Assembly (NCBI RefSeq): GCF_018128545.1
Contig: NZ_JAGSND010000012.1
Coordinates: 1 to 64,000, forward strand
Reading direction: 5' to 3'
DNA from: Sinanaerobacter chloroacetimidivorans
GTDB taxonomy: Bacteria > Bacillota > Clostridia > Peptostreptococcales > Anaerovoracaceae
DNA length: 64,000 bases
A program made the translations under genes and the position numbers. The notes under the pieces are model-generated. The model saw only the letters and a program-made list of their open reading frames with translations, had not been told where the DNA came from and ran no database searches. Of this stretch, positions 55,140-63,814 are shown piece by piece. The number at the start of each line of letters is the position of its first letter. The stretch's first letter is position 1.

Positions 55140-56042
55140 ATGATTGAACTTGCCTTTGGAGAAAGTCCTGCCGGTGCACTAAAACTGGCAAAATCGATGA
55201 AACGGGGAGAACGTCTATCTGGTACAATTGCCGTGTTTGGCGGCACCAAAAAAGAACGGCGTGAAGCAAAGAAGCCCCGCAATTGGTCTGGTATCACCAT
55301 GGAAGGCTGTTCGAAGGATGTTGAGGCCTTGACCCTTGCATTGGATATTGGTGATATTGCGGAGATGGATACCGACATAATCAAACGCAAAATGCTGCTT
55401 GACGGTTTGTTTGCGGACTTTCCGGGAGCGTCTGATGAATTATGGAAAACGAATATGAATGCACTGATGCGGATTCAGGAAGCAAGAACAACACTGGAGC
55501 CTGTACGAATGTGGATATGCTCCGATGATCCTGCGGAAGTATGCGGATTGTATTATACCTGCCGCTTGATGTCAGATTCACAGACACCTCTTTCTGTTGT
55601 ACGTATACCTGCGCAGATTGAGAAAGACAACAGTATCACCCGTTATCACAGCACCAGAGAAGTACCTGCAGAAGATTTTGGAGCATTCACTGAGTATGAG
55701 GAGTCTATAAGTGATTTACAACGTAGAGTTTATGCAAATAATTGGGGTTATTTGACGCATGAAAATGCTCCTTTACGTACGATAATCAATGGAAGAGTCA
55801 TTAGTGTACCGGTGGACTTCTATGATTTTGCACTTCGATCCAACATACCTGAGGGAGAGTTTCGGGTTGCACAGTTGATTGGCAGAACATTAAACCAAAT
55901 ACCAGGCGTCATTGACAGCTGGCTGTTCTTAAGGGTGCAGGCTATGATACAATCAGGAGAATTGATTGAGATTTCAGCGGTTTCTGACGATCATCCCTAT
56001 TCAGGTGTGGTGAAACGAAGCTGCGAAAAGGATATCTTTTGA
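55140..56042 (+). CDS. DUF1835 and DUF3658 domain protein
   Basis: A 300-aa protein: N-terminal DUF1835 type (MIELAFGESPAGALKLA...SMKRGERLSGTI), a ~70-residue middle with ARTTLEPVRMWICSDDPAEVCGLYYTC, and C-terminal DUF3658 (IGRTLNQIPGVIDSWLFLRVQAMIQSGELIEI). Function unknown. SD AAAGGAG; 32 nt before the GTPase-RNase gene, so probably co-transcribed. I see no catalytic signature. Confidence 0.68.
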   Translation: MIELAFGESPAGALKLAKSMKRGERLSGTIAVFGGTKKERREAKKPRNWSGITMEGCSKDVEALTLALDIGDIAEMDTDIIKRKMLLDGLFADFPGASDELWKTNMNALMRIQEARTTLEPVRMWICSDDPAEVCGLYYTCRLMSDSQTPLSVVRIPAQIEKDNSITRYHSTREVPAEDFGAFTEYEESISDLQRRVYANNWGYLTHENAPLRTIINGRVISVPVDFYDFALRSNIPEGEFRVAQLIGRTLNQIPGVIDSWLFLRVQAMIQSGELIEISAVSDDHPYSGVVKRSCEKDIF

Positions 56043-56074
56043 AACAGACAAAAATAAAGGATTTAAAATAGATT

Positions 56075-58750
56075 ATGGAGAAATTAGTCATCGGAATATT
56101 AGCACACGTGGATGCGGGCAAGACGACACTCTCAGAGAGTATCCTGTATCTGAGCGGTAAAATTGGAAAATTGGGAAGGGTGGATAATAAGGATGCTTAC
56201 TTGGATACCTATGAGCTGGAACGGGCAAGAGGAATCACCATTTTCTCCAAGCAAGCCGTATTTGAAATCGGTGAGACTCAGATTACCTTACTGGATACTC
56301 CGGGGCATATAGATTTTTCGGCAGAAATGGAGAGAACCCTTCATGTGTTGGATTATGCCATTTTAGTGATAAGCGGTGCTGATGGCGTACAGGGACATAC
56401 CAAAACATTATGGCGGCTGCTTGATAGGTATCAGGTCCCTGTTTTTATATTCGTGAATAAGATGGATCAGAATGGGACGGACAAGGACAAGCTAATAGAG
56501 GAAATAAAAAAGCAGCTGGATGACCGATGCGTTGAATTTGGGCCGGTTGAGACCGACGGATTTTACGACCAACTGGCCATGTGTGACGAAAGGATGCTGG
56601 AAGCCTATCTGGCAACAGGCCAGATTGAGACCTCACAGATAAAAAGAGCGGTCAAGGAGCGCAGCGTATTTCCGTGCTTTTTCGGCTCGGCTTTAAAATT
56701 GGAAGGCACTGAGCAATTGATACAGGGGATCGTAAAGTATGCCGTGATTCCTTCCTATCCCGATGAATTCGGGGTTAAAATATTCAAAATAACAAGAGAT
56801 GAGCAGGGAAACCGTCTCACGCACCTGAAGCTTACAGGCGGAAACCTGAAGGTGAAGGATCTCCTGAAGAATGGCATTTGGGAAGAGAAAGTGAATCAAA
56901 TTCGCATCTATTCCGGTCAGAAATTCGAGGCGGTGAATGAGATACAGGCGGGCTCTGTATGCGCAGTAACAGGGCTCAGTCAAACCAAGCCGGGAGAAGG
57001 CTTGGGGAGAGAGAAAGCTTCTGATAAGCCAGTATTGGAACCCGTACTCTTTTATCAGATGATCCTTCCGGAAGGCTGTGACCCAAGAGCGATAATGCCC
57101 AAGCTGCGTCAGTTCGAAGAAGAGGCACCGGAACTTCATCTTGTCTGGGATGAGCAGCTGCAGGAAATTCAGGCACAGCTCATGGGGGAGGTGCAGATTG
57201 AAATTCTGCAGAGCCAGATACAAAGCCGTTTTGGAGTTGAAGTGGTCTTCGGTGCAGGAAGAATTGTCTATAAAGAAACCATTCTCAACGTAGTAGAAGG
57301 GGTAGGACACTTCGAACCATTGCGGCACTATGCAGAGGTTCACCTGTTGCTGGAGCCGGGTGAGCCTGGCAGCGGCCTGGAGTTTGGAGTAAATTGCAGT
57401 GAGGATGTGTTGGGTAAAAGCTGGCAAAGACTTATTTTAACCCACCTGGAAGAAAAACCGCATAAAGGAGTTCTGACAGGGTCAGCGATTACAGACATGA
57501 AAATTACTTTAGTCTCAGGCAGAGCACACAATAAGCACACGGAAGGCGGGGATTTCAGGGAGGCCACCTACCGTGCGGTGCGCCAGGGCTTGAAGGAGGC
57601 CCGATCCATATTGCTGGAGCCCTATTACGACTTTCAACTGGAGCTGCCTGAGAAAATGGTTGGAAGAGCGATGACCGACGTTGAGAAAATGCATGGCACA
57701 AGCGAAATCTCGCAGACTGACGGCGAGATGGCAATCCTGAAGGGAAGCGCACCTGTTAGTACCATGAGAAATTATCAGCAGGAGGTAACTGCCTATACGA
57801 GGGGCCTTGGCAGATTGTTTTGCAGCCTGAAAGGGTACGGACCATGCCATAATGAGGAAGAGGTCATAGCGAGTATCGGATATGATGCGGAAAATGATAT
57901 GGGAAATCCGACAGGCTCTGTGTTCTGTGCCCAGGGTGCAGGGTTTTTGGTGGCTTGGGATGAAGTAAAGGACTATATGCATGTTGAAAGCTATCTTCAG
58001 AAAAAAGACGGTTTATCAGGAGAAACACTTCAAAATCCAACCGCGGCCGCAGGGGAGAGGGGGATCAGTTTAGAGGAAATTGATCAGATTATCAATAGAA
58101 CCTTCTATTCGAACCAGGGGAAGAAATCGGTCTGGAAGAGACGCATTGCAGCCAGCGAAAGGCATTATGAACCTGCTTCAGGAAGACATGATGAACCTGC
58201 TGCCTATGCCGGCAGACAGATGGAAACCAAAGAAGAGTATCTCCTTGTGGATGGCTATAATATTATTTATGCATGGCCGGAATTGAAAGAGCTTGCAGAT
58301 GAGAATATGGGCGGAGCCAGAATGAAGCTGCTTGATTCACTAAGTAATTATCAGGGTATCCGAAACTGTCAGATTATCGTTGTATTTGATGCTTACCGCG
58401 TTCAGGGGCATCGCGAGGAAGTAATCGACTATCATAATCTCCATATCGTATATACCAGGGAAGCTCAGACGGCGGACCAGTATATTGAAAAATTTGCCCA
58501 TGACAACAAGAAGAAATACAGGATAGAGGTTGCAACGTCAGACGGTTTACAGCAGATGATTGTAAGGGGGGCAGGATGTTTCTTATTATCCGCCAGAGAA
58601 CTGAAAGAAGAGATTGAAGAGGCCAATGAAAGAATCAGGCAGGAATATCTGGAAATGCAGGGAATAGACCGCAATTATCTAATAGATGCATTGTCTCCGG
58701 AAGCAAAACAACAGATGGAAGAGCTGATTCGAAAAGAAAATGACAAGTAA
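56075..58750 (+). CDS. Tet(M)/EF-G-like translational GTPase fused to a YacP/Rae1-like NYN RNase domain
   Basis: An 891-aa fusion. Residues ~1-660 are a ribosomal-protection/EF-G-type GTPase: G1 AHVDAGKTT, the RGITI effector loop, G3 DTPGH, G4 NKMDQ, then domains II-V. In the loop where Tet(M)/Tet(O) carry YSPVST, this protein has AHNKHTEGGDF, so classical tetracycline removal is unlikely. After a linker with RHYEPASGRHDEPAAY repeats, residues ~715-880 form an NYN/PIN RNase domain: LLVDGYN with Asp726, VVFDAYR, TADQYIE and ATSDGLQ supply the acidic site known in YacP (Rae1). Rae1 cuts mRNA in the ribosomal A site; a fusion could place a nuclease on stalled ribosomes (inference). Ends at 58750, 38 nt before the GH18 start. 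Confidence 0.85.
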   Translation: MEKLVIGILAHVDAGKTTLSESILYLSGKIGKLGRVDNKDAYLDTYELERARGITIFSKQAVFEIGETQITLLDTPGHIDFSAEMERTLHVLDYAILVISGADGVQGHTKTLWRLLDRYQVPVFIFVNKMDQNGTDKDKLIEEIKKQLDDRCVEFGPVETDGFYDQLAMCDERMLEAYLATGQIETSQIKRAVKERSVFPCFFGSALKLEGTEQLIQGIVKYAVIPSYPDEFGVKIFKITRDEQGNRLTHLKLTGGNLKVKDLLKNGIWEEKVNQIRIYSGQKFEAVNEIQAGSVCAVTGLSQTKPGEGLGREKASDKPVLEPVLFYQMILPEGCDPRAIMPKLRQFEEEAPELHLVWDEQLQEIQAQLMGEVQIEILQSQIQSRFGVEVVFGAGRIVYKETILNVVEGVGHFEPLRHYAEVHLLLEPGEPGSGLEFGVNCSEDVLGKSWQRLILTHLEEKPHKGVLTGSAITDMKITLVSGRAHNKHTEGGDFREATYRAVRQGLKEARSILLEPYYDFQLELPEKMVGRAMTDVEKMHGTSEISQTDGEMAILKGSAPVSTMRNYQQEVTAYTRGLGRLFCSLKGYGPCHNEEEVIASIGYDAENDMGNPTGSVFCAQGAGFLVAWDEVKDYMHVESYLQKKDGLSGETLQNPTAAAGERGISLEEIDQIINRTFYSNQGKKSVWKRRIAASERHYEPASGRHDEPAAYAGRQMETKEEYLLVDGYNIIYAWPELKELADENMGGARMKLLDSLSNYQGIRNCQIIVVFDAYRVQGHREEVIDYHNLHIVYTREAQTADQYIEKFAHDNKKKYRIEVATSDGLQQMIVRGAGCFLLSARELKEEIEEANERIRQEYLEMQGIDRNYLIDALSPEAKQQMEELIRKENDK

Positions 58751-58787
58751 ACAATTTATTTTTAAACAAGGAAAGGGATGCAGTAAA

Positions 58788-60242
58788 ATGGGATTAAAGA
58801 AAAAGAGCAGCAAATTATTTTTTAATACGGTTGTAATTGCGGCGGCAATTTTGATGCTGCTGCCTACTGTCAGCTTTGGCGGTGATAATAGCAGCAATAA
58901 CGGCAGCGGTATGAAAACCAATAGCACCGATGAGTTTAAGGTGATCGGTTATTATTGCGGGGAATGGTTTGATGTACCGGTGGAAAAGCTGCAGGCTGAA
59001 AAACTAACACACATCATGTACGGTTTTTTGATACCTACGGCGGATGGTACCTGCAAGCCCTTTGAGGAGCCGGATGAATTGACGCAGCTGATTGAAAAGT
59101 GTCATAACGCGGGTACGGAGGTATACGTTTCTGTGGGTGGATATTCAGAAAAAAACGGACCGCCTCTGGTTTCCGTATTTGAGAAAATCGGGGCAGATGA
59201 TAAGCTGAGAGAAAACTTTACGGATCAGATTGTGGACGTTGTGCAGCGTTATGGCTTTGACGGTGTTGAAATGGACTGGGAGTATCCGACGTATGCCAGT
59301 AGTGCCGATTATGAAAAGACCATTGTGTTGTTGTCAGAAAAACTGAAACCATTGGGAAAGGGCTTATCAACGGCGTTGCCTGGAACAGGTAGTACGGACG
59401 GCAAAAATGTATGGGAAGCACTGGCGGCTGTTACAGATAAAACAATTGAGTGCTTCGACTTTATCAGCTTGATGTGCTATGATTTAAGAAACGATCCCAA
59501 TCACAGTCCCATCTGGTTTGCCAATACATCCATCAATTATTGGAAGACCTATCGAAATGTACCGGCAGAAAAGCTGATCCTGGGCATGCCTCTTTATGCA
59601 AGGCCAAGCTGGCAGCAGTACAGATTCTTGGTGGCAATGGATAAGGACAATGCATACAGGGATTATGTTGCTACAGAGCCTTATGAATCCACCTATAACG
59701 GTTTGAATACTCTTCGTGAAAAGACGATGATTGCTCTTAGAAAGGCAGGCGGTGTGATGCTGTTTGATGTCAATGAAGATACCTACGATGAAACCAGCGT
59801 AGTATCGATGATCGATGACACCCTTACTGCGATGGACGGACTGAACAGGGAGGAAATCAACAAGTATATATGGGTTGTAATCGACAATAAGGCACTGTCA
59901 TTCAGTTTAAAGGACGGATTGGGGATGCCGTTTATAGATGAGAATAACAGAACCCTTGTTCCGGTACGCAAGCTGCTTGAAACCATTGGTGCAGAGGTCA
60001 GCTATATCTCAGATTCCGAAGGAAAGGTTCTGTCCGTTGACGCTGATCTTAATGGAACTCGTCTTCATATCAATATTGGCAGTAATCAGTATTCTGTAAA
60101 TGGAAAAATATTAAAAATGGACACTTCGGCTATCATAAAGAATGGAAGAACCTACTTACCTGCCCGCCCGGTGCTTGAAGTCTTTGGGTATCATATGTCT
60201 TTTAGTGAAGCAGGTAAAAGCGTATATGCAGCGTCAAATTAA
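58788..60242 (+). CDS. Secreted GH18 hydrolase with C-terminal copper-amine-oxidase-N-type domain
   Basis: A 484-aa exported protein: hydrophobic signal segment at about 8-30, then a GH18 barrel with the catalytic line FDGVEMDWEYP (Glu165 as acid, Asp163 and Asp161-position Glu). SVGGYS sits on strand 3. The C-terminal ~110 residues are a Cu_amine_oxidN1 (stalk) domain, RTLVPVRKLLETIGAEV and GRTYLPARPVLEVFG, a wall/protein-interaction module in Clostridia and spore proteins. Likely a spore-cortex or peptidoglycan-related N-acetylglucosaminidase rather than a chitin degrader. Start ATG 58788 follows GGAAAGGG with a long spacer; the ATG at 58740 is an alternative. Confidence 0.83.
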   Translation: MGLKKKSSKLFFNTVVIAAAILMLLPTVSFGGDNSSNNGSGMKTNSTDEFKVIGYYCGEWFDVPVEKLQAEKLTHIMYGFLIPTADGTCKPFEEPDELTQLIEKCHNAGTEVYVSVGGYSEKNGPPLVSVFEKIGADDKLRENFTDQIVDVVQRYGFDGVEMDWEYPTYASSADYEKTIVLLSEKLKPLGKGLSTALPGTGSTDGKNVWEALAAVTDKTIECFDFISLMCYDLRNDPNHSPIWFANTSINYWKTYRNVPAEKLILGMPLYARPSWQQYRFLVAMDKDNAYRDYVATEPYESTYNGLNTLREKTMIALRKAGGVMLFDVNEDTYDETSVVSMIDDTLTAMDGLNREEINKYIWVVIDNKALSFSLKDGLGMPFIDENNRTLVPVRKLLETIGAEVSYISDSEGKVLSVDADLNGTRLHINIGSNQYSVNGKILKMDTSAIIKNGRTYLPARPVLEVFGYHMSFSEAGKSVYAASN

Positions 60243-60253
60243 AAAGACAAGAA

Positions 60254-60278
60254 GCCTGCCCTTAGGGGCAGGTTTTTT
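60254..60278 (+). terminator. Terminator of the GH18 operon
   Basis: CCTGCCC / GGGGCAGG with a 3-nt loop followed by TTTTTT, 12 nt after the stop codon. Confidence 0.92.
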
Positions 60279-60304
60279 CGTGAGAAATTTTAAAATGCTT
60301 TCGT

Positions 60305-60329
60305 AAAGAATATCAAATTGGAGTATAAT
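60305..60329 (+). promoter_or_regulatory. Promoter of the hydrogenase-type regulator
   Basis: A perfect TATAAT (60324-60329) lies about 85 nt before the ATG at 60413, with a weak TTCGTA-like -35 at 18-19 nt. The 13-nt TTTCGTAAAGAAT found here also occurs near 47774 upstream of the acyltransferase gene. Confidence 0.5.
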
Positions 60330-60412
60330 GAATAAAACACATCGTTATGCGATAAAAAAACTTTCTTCAAGGGATCTGCTCTTAATAATAACAATATTAA
60401 GAAGGTGATAAG

Positions 60413-63031
60413 ATGTCCGAATCTGTTATCGTTACCGATAGCTCCAAATGCAAACAGTGTTATACGTGTGTAAGAAACTGTCCTGTAAAAGCGGTGAGAA
60501 TCAAAGACGGAAAGGCTGAAGTAATTCAGTCCAGATGTATTCAATGCGGCAATTGTGTAAAGCACTGCTCCCGTAAAGCAAAGAAAATTAAGAATTATAT
60601 TCCGGCTACGGAATCGATACTGAGTTCGGGAAAGAAAACCATTGCATTACTGGCGCCTTCCTATGCGGCGGGACTCTATCCTCTTTTCCCCGAAGAAGTG
60701 ATTCGGAATTTGGGCAAGATTGGATTTGATGAAGTTTGGGAGGCAGCTATCGGAGCAGAATACGTAATCGATGACACTGCCAAATATGCAGAAACCAATG
60801 CCAACAAGACCTTGCTCAGTTCTCCATGTCCTACCTTTGTAAATTTAATTGAAAAGCATTTTCCAAAACTCATATCCAATCTGGTTCCTATTAGTTCACC
60901 GATGATTGTAACTGGACGAATCATAAGGGAAAAATATAAAGACATAGATGTCAGGATCGTCTTTATTGGTCCCTGTATAGCGAAAAAAGATGAAATCATG
61001 CAGGATCAGTATCTTGGGTGCATTGATGCGGCTTTAACCTATGAAGAAATATGTCTGCTGTTTGCAGACATTGATAGAAGTAATAAGGATCATCTCACAG
61101 AGAAAACCATTCCATACTATACGGCTTCCCCAAAAGGTAGGCAAATACCCTTTTCGGGGGGGATTATATCAGATTATAAAGGCAGGTTTCCCGAAGATAG
61201 CTTGAACTCCTGTGACGGCATTGAAAACTGCATCGAGCTTATTAAACATATAGAGCGATCTGATAGGAGAGGGGAACAGGACTTTCAAATCTATGACGTG
61301 CTGAGCTGCAGAGGCTGCATTGACGGAGCTTGTATGGATAACGATCTGCTGATTCAGGAGAGGCGTAAGATCATATCTGATTTTATTGTCAGAAATGACG
61401 TGATATCAAACCAAATACCTTTCAGGGAGCATTACGATATTGATAGGGGAAGAACTTTTCATAACAGAATGATCCCTTTGAGCCAGCCCGATGAAAGAAG
61501 CGTTCGGGATATTCTTGCAAGAATCGATAAATACAGTGAGGAGGATGAATTAAATTGCGGGGCCTGCGGATATGATTCATGCCGGGAAAAGGCCATAGCA
61601 GTTTATCAGGGGATTGCTGAAGTGGAGATGTGTATCCCTTACCTGCTGTCTCAAAAAAACGAGTGTTATCTGAAAATCAGCGATGCCTTTGATACCGTGA
61701 ATCATTTGAATGAACAGTTAAATGCCATCTTTGAATCTTCTTATGACGGTATGATCGTATGCGATGCAGCGGGCAAAATTGTCAAAGCAAATTCTGCATG
61801 GAGGAATATGGTTGGAATCGGGGAAATACCCGATACAGAAGAAGCATTAGAAGGCGGCAGAACGGTCTATCCTTCCGCAGCATTGCTTGCATTAAAAGAG
61901 AAAAGAAGAGTTACGTTTTTACAAGAATGCAAAAATGGTCGCAAATTCATTGCAACCGGTAATCCAATCTTTAGTGAAAAAGATGAAATAGTGGGGGTTG
62001 TAACCAATATCAGGGACATTGAGGAACTGAGCAGGCTGACTCATAATGTTCTGAAAAAGAATGAAAAAGATACCTCTACTTATTCCGGAATCATCACAGA
62101 AAGTAAAGAGTTCGGGAAGGTATTGGAACTGGCTGCGCAAGCAGCGAAATTTAAATCCACTGTACTTCTGCTTGGAGAAACCGGTGTGGGAAAAGATGTA
62201 ATTGCCAGACTAATTCATAATTTGAGTCCTTTAAAAGAAGGTCCCTTTGTGAAAGTGAACTGCGGCGCTATTCCGGAAAACTTATTGGAATCGGAGTTTT
62301 TCGGATATGAATACGGAGCTTTTACCGGTGCCAAGAAAGACGGTAAAATCGGATTTTTCGAGGAATCAAACAGGGGGACGATTTTTCTTGATGAAATAGG
62401 AGATCTGCCTTTATCCCTGCAGGTCAAACTACTCCAAGTCATACAGGATAAAAACGTGCGGCGGATCGGTGCTTCAAAAAGTGAATCAGTTGACGTCAGA
62501 ATCATTGCCGCTACAAATAATGATCTGAAAAAAATGGTGGAGGAGGGAAGGTTCCGGGAGGATTTATACTACCGCTTAAACGTGATTTCAATACATATTC
62601 CGCCGCTGAGAGAGAGAAAAGAAGACATCATTCCTCTTGCCTATCATTTCCTGGATGTCTTTAATAAGCAATACGGAACCAAAAAGGAATTTGGCCCGGA
62701 TGTACCGACAATCCTTGGGAGCTATTATTGGCCGGGTAATGTCAGAGAACTTGAAAATTTAATTGAAAGAATTGTAGTTATATCAAAGGATTCAGAAATC
62801 TCCTTAAAGGATATTCCCCCTTATGTCAAGCAGGTTTCGAATACTCAGCACGGCCAGATTATAGTAAATAACATCATGCCGCTTAAAGAGGCTATTTCAG
62901 AGGTTGAAAAACAAATTATCAACCATGCGTATAAGGTTTACGGCAATACTTATAAAATGGCGGAGGTATTGGGTGTAAATCAGTCGACGATTGTGAGAAA
63001 GTTAAAACATATACAAGATCAGAATAAATGA
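60413..63031 (+). CDS. [FeFe]-hydrogenase-type sensor fused to PAS and sigma-54 activator
   Basis: An 872-aa multidomain regulator. (1) 2[4Fe-4S] ferredoxin (residues ~11-60, CKQCYTCVRNCP and CIQCGNCVKHC). (2) [FeFe]-hydrogenase H-cluster-type domain (~75-370) with Cys139 in SSPCPTF, Cys188 in GPCIAKKDE and Cys299/302/307 in SCRGCIDGAC, matching L1-L3 of catalytic hydrogenases but altered. (3) A Cys motif CGACGYDSCREKA (~384-396) as in sensory hydrogenases. (4) PAS domain (~445-545). (5) AAA+ sigma-54 activation domain with Walker A GETGVGKD, GAFTGA loop and Walker B FLDEIGDL. (6) C-terminal Fis-type HTH. It probably senses H2 or redox state and drives RNA polymerase-sigma54 at the promoter at 63225. 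SD AAGAAGGTGA. Confidence 0.88.
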   Translation: MSESVIVTDSSKCKQCYTCVRNCPVKAVRIKDGKAEVIQSRCIQCGNCVKHCSRKAKKIKNYIPATESILSSGKKTIALLAPSYAAGLYPLFPEEVIRNLGKIGFDEVWEAAIGAEYVIDDTAKYAETNANKTLLSSPCPTFVNLIEKHFPKLISNLVPISSPMIVTGRIIREKYKDIDVRIVFIGPCIAKKDEIMQDQYLGCIDAALTYEEICLLFADIDRSNKDHLTEKTIPYYTASPKGRQIPFSGGIISDYKGRFPEDSLNSCDGIENCIELIKHIERSDRRGEQDFQIYDVLSCRGCIDGACMDNDLLIQERRKIISDFIVRNDVISNQIPFREHYDIDRGRTFHNRMIPLSQPDERSVRDILARIDKYSEEDELNCGACGYDSCREKAIAVYQGIAEVEMCIPYLLSQKNECYLKISDAFDTVNHLNEQLNAIFESSYDGMIVCDAAGKIVKANSAWRNMVGIGEIPDTEEALEGGRTVYPSAALLALKEKRRVTFLQECKNGRKFIATGNPIFSEKDEIVGVVTNIRDIEELSRLTHNVLKKNEKDTSTYSGIITESKEFGKVLELAAQAAKFKSTVLLLGETGVGKDVIARLIHNLSPLKEGPFVKVNCGAIPENLLESEFFGYEYGAFTGAKKDGKIGFFEESNRGTIFLDEIGDLPLSLQVKLLQVIQDKNVRRIGASKSESVDVRIIAATNNDLKKMVEEGRFREDLYYRLNVISIHIPPLRERKEDIIPLAYHFLDVFNKQYGTKKEFGPDVPTILGSYYWPGNVRELENLIERIVVISKDSEISLKDIPPYVKQVSNTQHGQIIVNNIMPLKEAISEVEKQIINHAYKVYGNTYKMAEVLGVNQSTIVRKLKHIQDQNK

Positions 63032-63043
63032 TGATCTACCGGT

Positions 63044-63088
63044 TAATGCGGCAGTGCATTCATAATGCACTGCCGCATTATTTTTTTA
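63044..63088 (+). terminator. Terminator of the sigma-54 activator gene
   Basis: 16-bp perfect inverted repeat AATGCGGCAGTGCATT / AATGCACTGCCGCATT with a CAT loop and T7 tail, 13 nt after the stop codon. Confidence 0.93.
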
Positions 63089-63158
63089 TTATTGAATCGA
63101 ATAGTTAGCTTTAGAGTGATTGGGGTGAAATGAAAGGAATTCGGACAAACCTTATTGG

Positions 63159-63172
63159 ATGCACTGATGCAT
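63159..63172. promoter_or_regulatory. Possible activator site (dyad) upstream of the sigma-54 promoter
   Basis: ATGCA CTGA TGCAT dyad centred about 60 bp before the -24 element. Enhancer sites of sigma-54 activators usually lie 80-200 bp upstream, so this is close but usable. No second copy seen. Confidence 0.4.
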
Positions 63173-63224
63173 TAAAATAATTCAATAAAATCCAAGATTG
63201 GCAGAAAATGAACCTCCAAATAGC

Positions 63225-63240
63225 TGGCATAAGTCTTGCT
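63225..63240 (+). promoter_or_regulatory. Sigma-54 (-24/-12) promoter of the hydrogenase operon
   Basis: TGGCAT, 5 nt, TTGCT: the invariant GG (63226-63227) and GC (63238-63239) are separated by 10 nt as the consensus demands. It lies 60 nt before the HndA-like start codon and just downstream of the gene for a sigma-54 activator. Confidence 0.85.
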
Positions 63241-63301
63241 TTACGTTAGATAAATATCAAACTATTCCTTTTGAAGCTCAAACTTAAATGGAGGTGTTTT
63301 A

Positions 63302-63799
63302 ATGTCACAGCTTGACCATGAATGTAAGTGCCATAATTTGAATGAGGAAGAAAAGTATGCTTTATTAACCAGAATCATTAACGAATATGAAAAAAATGAG
63401 AGCAATCTAATTCAAATTCTCCATATGGCCCAGACAATTTTTGGGTTTTTACCTTATGAAACCCAAAAGTTTATAGCTGAACAAATGGATCTGCCTGTTT
63501 CTAAAGTGAGCGGAGTCGTTACTTTTTATTCGTTTTTCTCAACCGAACCCAAGGGTCAATATACAATAAAGGTTTGTCTGGGAACTGCCTGCTATGTTCG
63601 AGGCGGAAAAAAGATTCTAGAAAAACTGAAAGAAAATTTGGGGATTGATGTTGGAGAAACCACAAAGGATCTCAAATTTTCACTTGAAGTCATGAGATGT
63701 CTGGGTGCATGCGGCTTGTCGCCGGTCATCAGCATTAATGGCAAGATATATAAAAGAGTAAACGCCAATAAAATACAACAAATATTAAAGACATATTAA
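63302..63799 (+). CDS. NADH-dependent hydrogenase HndA-like / NuoE-like [2Fe-2S] subunit
   Basis: A 165-aa thioredoxin-like ferredoxin of the NuoE/HndA/HydC family. Cys ligands: VCLGTACYVRGG and MRCLGACGLSP give the C-x4-C ... C-x3-C pattern of a [2Fe-2S] cluster. N-terminal ~80 residues are helical (ILHMAQTIFGFLPYETQKFIAE). First structural subunit of NAD(P)-linked [FeFe]-hydrogenases such as HydABC, which couple H2, NADH and ferredoxin. SD TGGAGG. The next gene continues the complex. Confidence 0.9.
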   Translation: MSQLDHECKCHNLNEEEKYALLTRIINEYEKNESNLIQILHMAQTIFGFLPYETQKFIAEQMDLPVSKVSGVVTFYSFFSTEPKGQYTIKVCLGTACYVRGGKKILEKLKENLGIDVGETTKDLKFSLEVMRCLGACGLSPVISINGKIYKRVNANKIQQILKTY

Positions 63800-63814
63800 G
63801 GGCGGTGAAGCGTG

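Noticed and set aside
56075..58750. Straight call as tetracycline resistance gene tet(M)/tet(O)
   Set aside because: The YSPVST loop used for drug removal is absent and a nuclease domain is attached; resistance is not supported by the sequence.
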